Shown: one piece after another, positions 41,842 to 44,103 of the stretch
Layout: the number at the start of each line of letters is the position of its first letter
Position numbering within the stretch: position 1 is the first letter of the stretch
Origin: Candidatus Nanopelagicaceae bacterium
Lineage (GTDB): Bacteria; Actinomycetota; Actinomycetes; Nanopelagicales; Nanopelagicaceae
Direction: 5' to 3'
DNA length: 44,103 bases
Assembly: GCA_018883345.1 (NCBI GenBank)
Contig: VEQG01000010.1
Coordinates: 1-44,103 of the forward strand
The notes under the pieces: model-generated
Seen by the model: the letters and a program-made list of their open reading frames with translations, nothing else
What the model was told of the DNA's origin: nothing
The model's database searches: none
Made by a program: the position numbers and the translations under genes

Positions 41842-42486
41842 ATGCGTAACGCCTTTCAAGAAGAGCTCGATTCAATCCACGACACCTTGGTCCGTATGGG
41901 CAATATCGTCGCTACCTCCATGGAAGCCGCTACTCGCGCGCTCTTAGAGCCAAATCTTGAATTAGCAGAGACTGTAATTAAAGAAGATGACACCATCGAT
42001 GAGATGCAGCACGAACTTGATGCGCGCACCATGATGATTATCGCGCGCCAATCTCCAGTCGCTGGCGATCTACGTACTCTGGTTACCTCACTACGTATGT
42101 CTGCCGATTTAGAGCGTATGGGCGATATGGCTCATCACATCGCAAAACTTGCGCGTATGCGTTATCCAAATTGCGCGGTACCAAATGAACTGCGCGAAAC
42201 CATCGTAACTATGGATCGCGTGGCAGTAAGCATTATCAAGAAAACCACACAAGCTATTGATACCCGAAACACTACTTTGGCTCTAGAACTAGAAAAAGAT
42301 GACGATGAGATGGATAAATTACATCGCCAACTATTTAAAGTTTTGATGGATGAAAAGTGGGAGCATGGCACTGAGCTGGCAATCGATATGACCTTACTTG
42401 GTCGCTATTACGAGCGCTGTGCAGACCACGCAGTATCCGTCGGACGCCGTGTTTATTACATGGTTAACGGCGAATATAACTCTTAA
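41842..42486 (+). CDS. phoU: Phosphate signalling protein PhoU
   Basis: A 214-residue PhoU with two three-helix repeats; each has the metal-binding E/DxxxD motif, DLERMGDMAHHIAKLA (about 91-106) and YYERCADHAVSVGRRV (about 191-206). PhoU links the phosphate transporter to the histidine kinase and dampens the response when phosphate is high. In many genomes it is with pstSCAB; here it is divergent from senX3-regX3, which fits a direct link with a kinase that has no membrane sensor. Confidence 0.95.
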   Translation: MRNAFQEELDSIHDTLVRMGNIVATSMEAATRALLEPNLELAETVIKEDDTIDEMQHELDARTMMIIARQSPVAGDLRTLVTSLRMSADLERMGDMAHHIAKLARMRYPNCAVPNELRETIVTMDRVAVSIIKKTTQAIDTRNTTLALELEKDDDEMDKLHRQLFKVLMDEKWEHGTELAIDMTLLGRYYERCADHAVSVGRRVYYMVNGEYNS

Positions 42487-42509
42487 GTTTTAGCTAAATA
42501 AGTTACGGA

Positions 42510-43271
42510 TTACTTCTTACCCTGATTAGCAACGGCTTCGATAGCTGCCTTTGCTGCCTCTGGATCTAAGTACTCGCCACCTTTTTTGATTGGTTCCCAA
42601 TCTTCACCGAATTCATAAAGCAATGGAATTCCGGTTGGGATATTTACCTTTGCAATATCTTCATCTGAGATGCAATCAATATGCTTAACAATGGCGCGAA
42701 GTGAATTTCCGTGCGCAGTTACCAAAACAGTTTTACCAGCATTTAAATCAGCGGTAATTTCGCCAGTTAAATATGGAAGTGCGCGCTCTAAAACATCCTT
42801 TAAACATTCTGTGCGCGGCAAGTCGGCACCTAAATCTGCATATCGCGGATCTTTTGCTTGTGAAAATTCATCATTGTCATCAATTGGTGGAGGTGGCACA
42901 TCAAATGAGCGGCGCCATAATTGGAATTGCTCTTCACCGTAGGCAGCCAATGTCTGCGCTTTATCTTTGCCTTGGAGCGCTCCGTAATGGCGTTCATTTA
43001 AGCGCCAAGAGCGCTTAACTGGAATCCAGTGGCGATCGCAGGCATCTAAAGCCAATTGCGAAGTATGAATTGCGCGGCGAAGTAAAGAGGTATGAACTAC
43101 ATCAGGAAGTAGCCCGCGCTCTTTTAGAAGTTCTCCACCGCGTTTTGCTTCAGCTTCACCTTTTGCAGAGAGGCGAACATCTACCCAACCGGTAAATAGA
43201 TTAAGCGCATTCCATTCAGATTCGCCGTGACGTAAAAGGATTAATTTATATTTGCTATTTGCTGAAGTCAT
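42510..43271 (-). CDS. gpmA: 2,3-bisphosphoglycerate-dependent phosphoglycerate mutase
   Basis: A 253-residue glycolytic/gluconeogenic mutase. [10 protein letters not shown] near the start has the phosphorylated His15, [11 protein letters not shown] is the substrate loop, and [14 protein letters not shown] holds the second catalytic histidine. It overlaps mshA by 4 bases and follows it, an order shared with many actinobacteria. It ends 23 bases from phoU, converging on it. Confidence 0.95.
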   Translation of the reverse strand: MTSANSKYKLILLRHGESEWNALNLFTGWVDVRLSAKGEAEAKRGGELLKERGLLPDVVHTSLLRRAIHTSQLALDACDRHWIPVKRSWRLNERHYGALQGKDKAQTLAAYGEEQFQLWRRSFDVPPPPIDDNDEFSQAKDPRYADLGADLPRTECLKDVLERALPYLTGEITADLNAGKTVLVTAHGNSLRAIVKHIDCISDEDIAKVNIPTGIPLLYEFGEDWEPIKKGGEYLDPEAAKAAIEAVANQGKK

Positions 43272-44103
43272 GGAGCGTATTTTGCCATTGGTTGGTGATT
43301 AATCAAACGGTCATAAACATCGAGTGTGCCTCGGGCCGTTGCATCCCAACCAAAATGTGATGCATGTTCCACTGCGCCGAGTGATAACAAGATGCGACGT
43401 TGTGGTTCCATCAATAAACGTGCAAGAACTGATGACCAAGCTTTTGGATTATGTCCATCTACTAAAACACCAGAAATACCATCGGCAACTGCAGTTCTTA
43501 AGCCACCAACTGCACTTGCGACCACTGGAGTGCCGCATGCTTGCGCTTCTAGCGCTACCAAACCGAAACTCTCTGAATAACTTGGCACACAAACTAAATC
43601 TGATGAACGATATAGATCCGGTAATTTCTCACGGGAGAGCGGTTCTAAGAATTTAATTACATCATCTAATTTCAACCAATTAACCAATTCGCGCATACGA
43701 ATATCTTCATGGTTCTTAACACCTGATGCCCCACCTGTAATAAATACTTGAAGCACTGGGCGAAGTTCCGGGTTGTGCGTCATCATTTCATTAATAGCGC
43801 GAATCAAAACTTCTGGCCCCTTATGTGGCTGAATGCGACCGACAAAGGAGATTACTAATTTCTTTGGATCAATTCCTAAGTGATAACGGGCATCTTTACG
43901 ATTTGGCGTAAAGTTATATAAATCAACGCCTGGCGTAACTACCGCGACGTTATCTGGGCAAGCATCATATAAACCTACTAATGAAGCTGCTTCTGCATCA
44001 GTATTAGCAATTAGCGCATCTGCTGCTTCTACGATCTGAGCTTCTCCCTGAACTCGAATCATTGGTTCTGGGTTTTCACCTTCGGCAAGGAATGCATTCT
44101 TTA
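43268..44103 (-). CDS. mshA: D-inositol-3-phosphate glycosyltransferase MshA (partial)
   Basis: The C-terminal part (278 visible residues) of a GT4 glycosyltransferase that starts mycothiol synthesis by joining N-acetylglucosamine to inositol-3-phosphate. Visible motifs are [45 protein letters not shown] and the [21 protein letters not shown]-x7-E motif. The frame stays open to the right window edge, so an internal ATG at 44062 is not the start. Mycothiol is the thiol buffer that SigR-RsrA, also in this window, guards. Confidence 0.94.
   Translation of the reverse strand, partial: KNAFLAEGENPEPMIRVQGEAQIVEAADALIANTDAEAASLVGLYDACPDNVAVVTPGVDLYNFTPNRKDARYHLGIDPKKLVISFVGRIQPHKGPEVLIRAINEMMTHNPELRPVLQVFITGGASGVKNHEDIRMRELVNWLKLDDVIKFLEPLSREKLPDLYRSSDLVCVPSYSESFGLVALEAQACGTPVVASAVGGLRTAVADGISGVLVDGHNPKAWSSVLARLLMEPQRRILLSLGAVEHASHFGWDATARGTLDVYDRLINHQPMAKYAP

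Overview
The window is chromosomal DNA from a small-genome, AT-leaning actinobacterium, most likely a freshwater planktonic acI / Nanopelagicales type. The evidence is a set of actinobacterial signature genes in AT-rich codon usage with very short intergenic gaps: fused E1-E2 2-oxoglutarate dehydrogenase Kgd, the SigR-RsrA redox switch, CarD, SenX3-RegX3, the mycothiol enzyme MshA, MurT-GatD, DUF3263, DUF2342 and UPF0182. The lineage is an inference. No mobile element, prophage or CRISPR array was seen.

Layout. 0-4.2 kb: a small membrane protein and kgd. 4.2-5.0 kb: divergent Ni-superoxide dismutase (sodN) and its maturation protease (sodX), closed by a strong terminator. 5.0-6.6 kb: sigR-rsrA-thioesterase operon with a near-perfect SigR-type promoter inside the longest reading frame. 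6.7-13.6 kb: SRAP abasic-site protein, then aroA-rsgA-hisN-copper ATPase-TrhA family protein as a tight operon. 13.6-19.5 kb: initiator tRNA, UPF0182, an unlisted 57-residue membrane protein, DUF2342, an unexplained structured region, a YgjP-like metallopeptidase and DUF3263. 19.5-24.2 kb: a PLP decarboxylase, a hydrolase, and a carbonic anhydrase-murT-gatD operon. 24.2-32.2 kb: an accessory-looking stretch with VKOR, an iron-sulfur photolyase, hydrolase, DUF2867 oxidoreductase, TspO, SDR, DUF393, pirin and a short P450. 32.2-39.3 kb: tRNA-Thr and the carD-ispD-ispF-cysS-rlmB neighbourhood, interrupted. 39.4-44.1 kb: a lipoprotein, regX3/senX3, phoU, gpmA and mshA (cut by the window edge).

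The most interesting point is at 35.4-38.9 kb. In the position where actinobacteria normally keep ispD (after carD) there is an IspD-like gene that has lost the CTP-binding loop but keeps the MEP-binding beta-arm residues. Between it and ptsH-ispF, on the opposite strand, sits a two-gene unit: a DXR-like (DRL, SAF-domain) oxidoreductase overlapping a second IspD that keeps the CTP-binding motifs but has a shortened beta-arm. The two IspD-like proteins are complementary in what they have lost, which suggests a split, heterodimeric IspD, or replacement of the early MEP pathway by a DRL-IspD module.

A second theme is expression. Many genes start 6-7 bases after a TAnnnT -10 hexamer with no Shine-Dalgarno sequence, which points to widespread leaderless transcription. 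This pattern also supports several start choices and the extra small gene.
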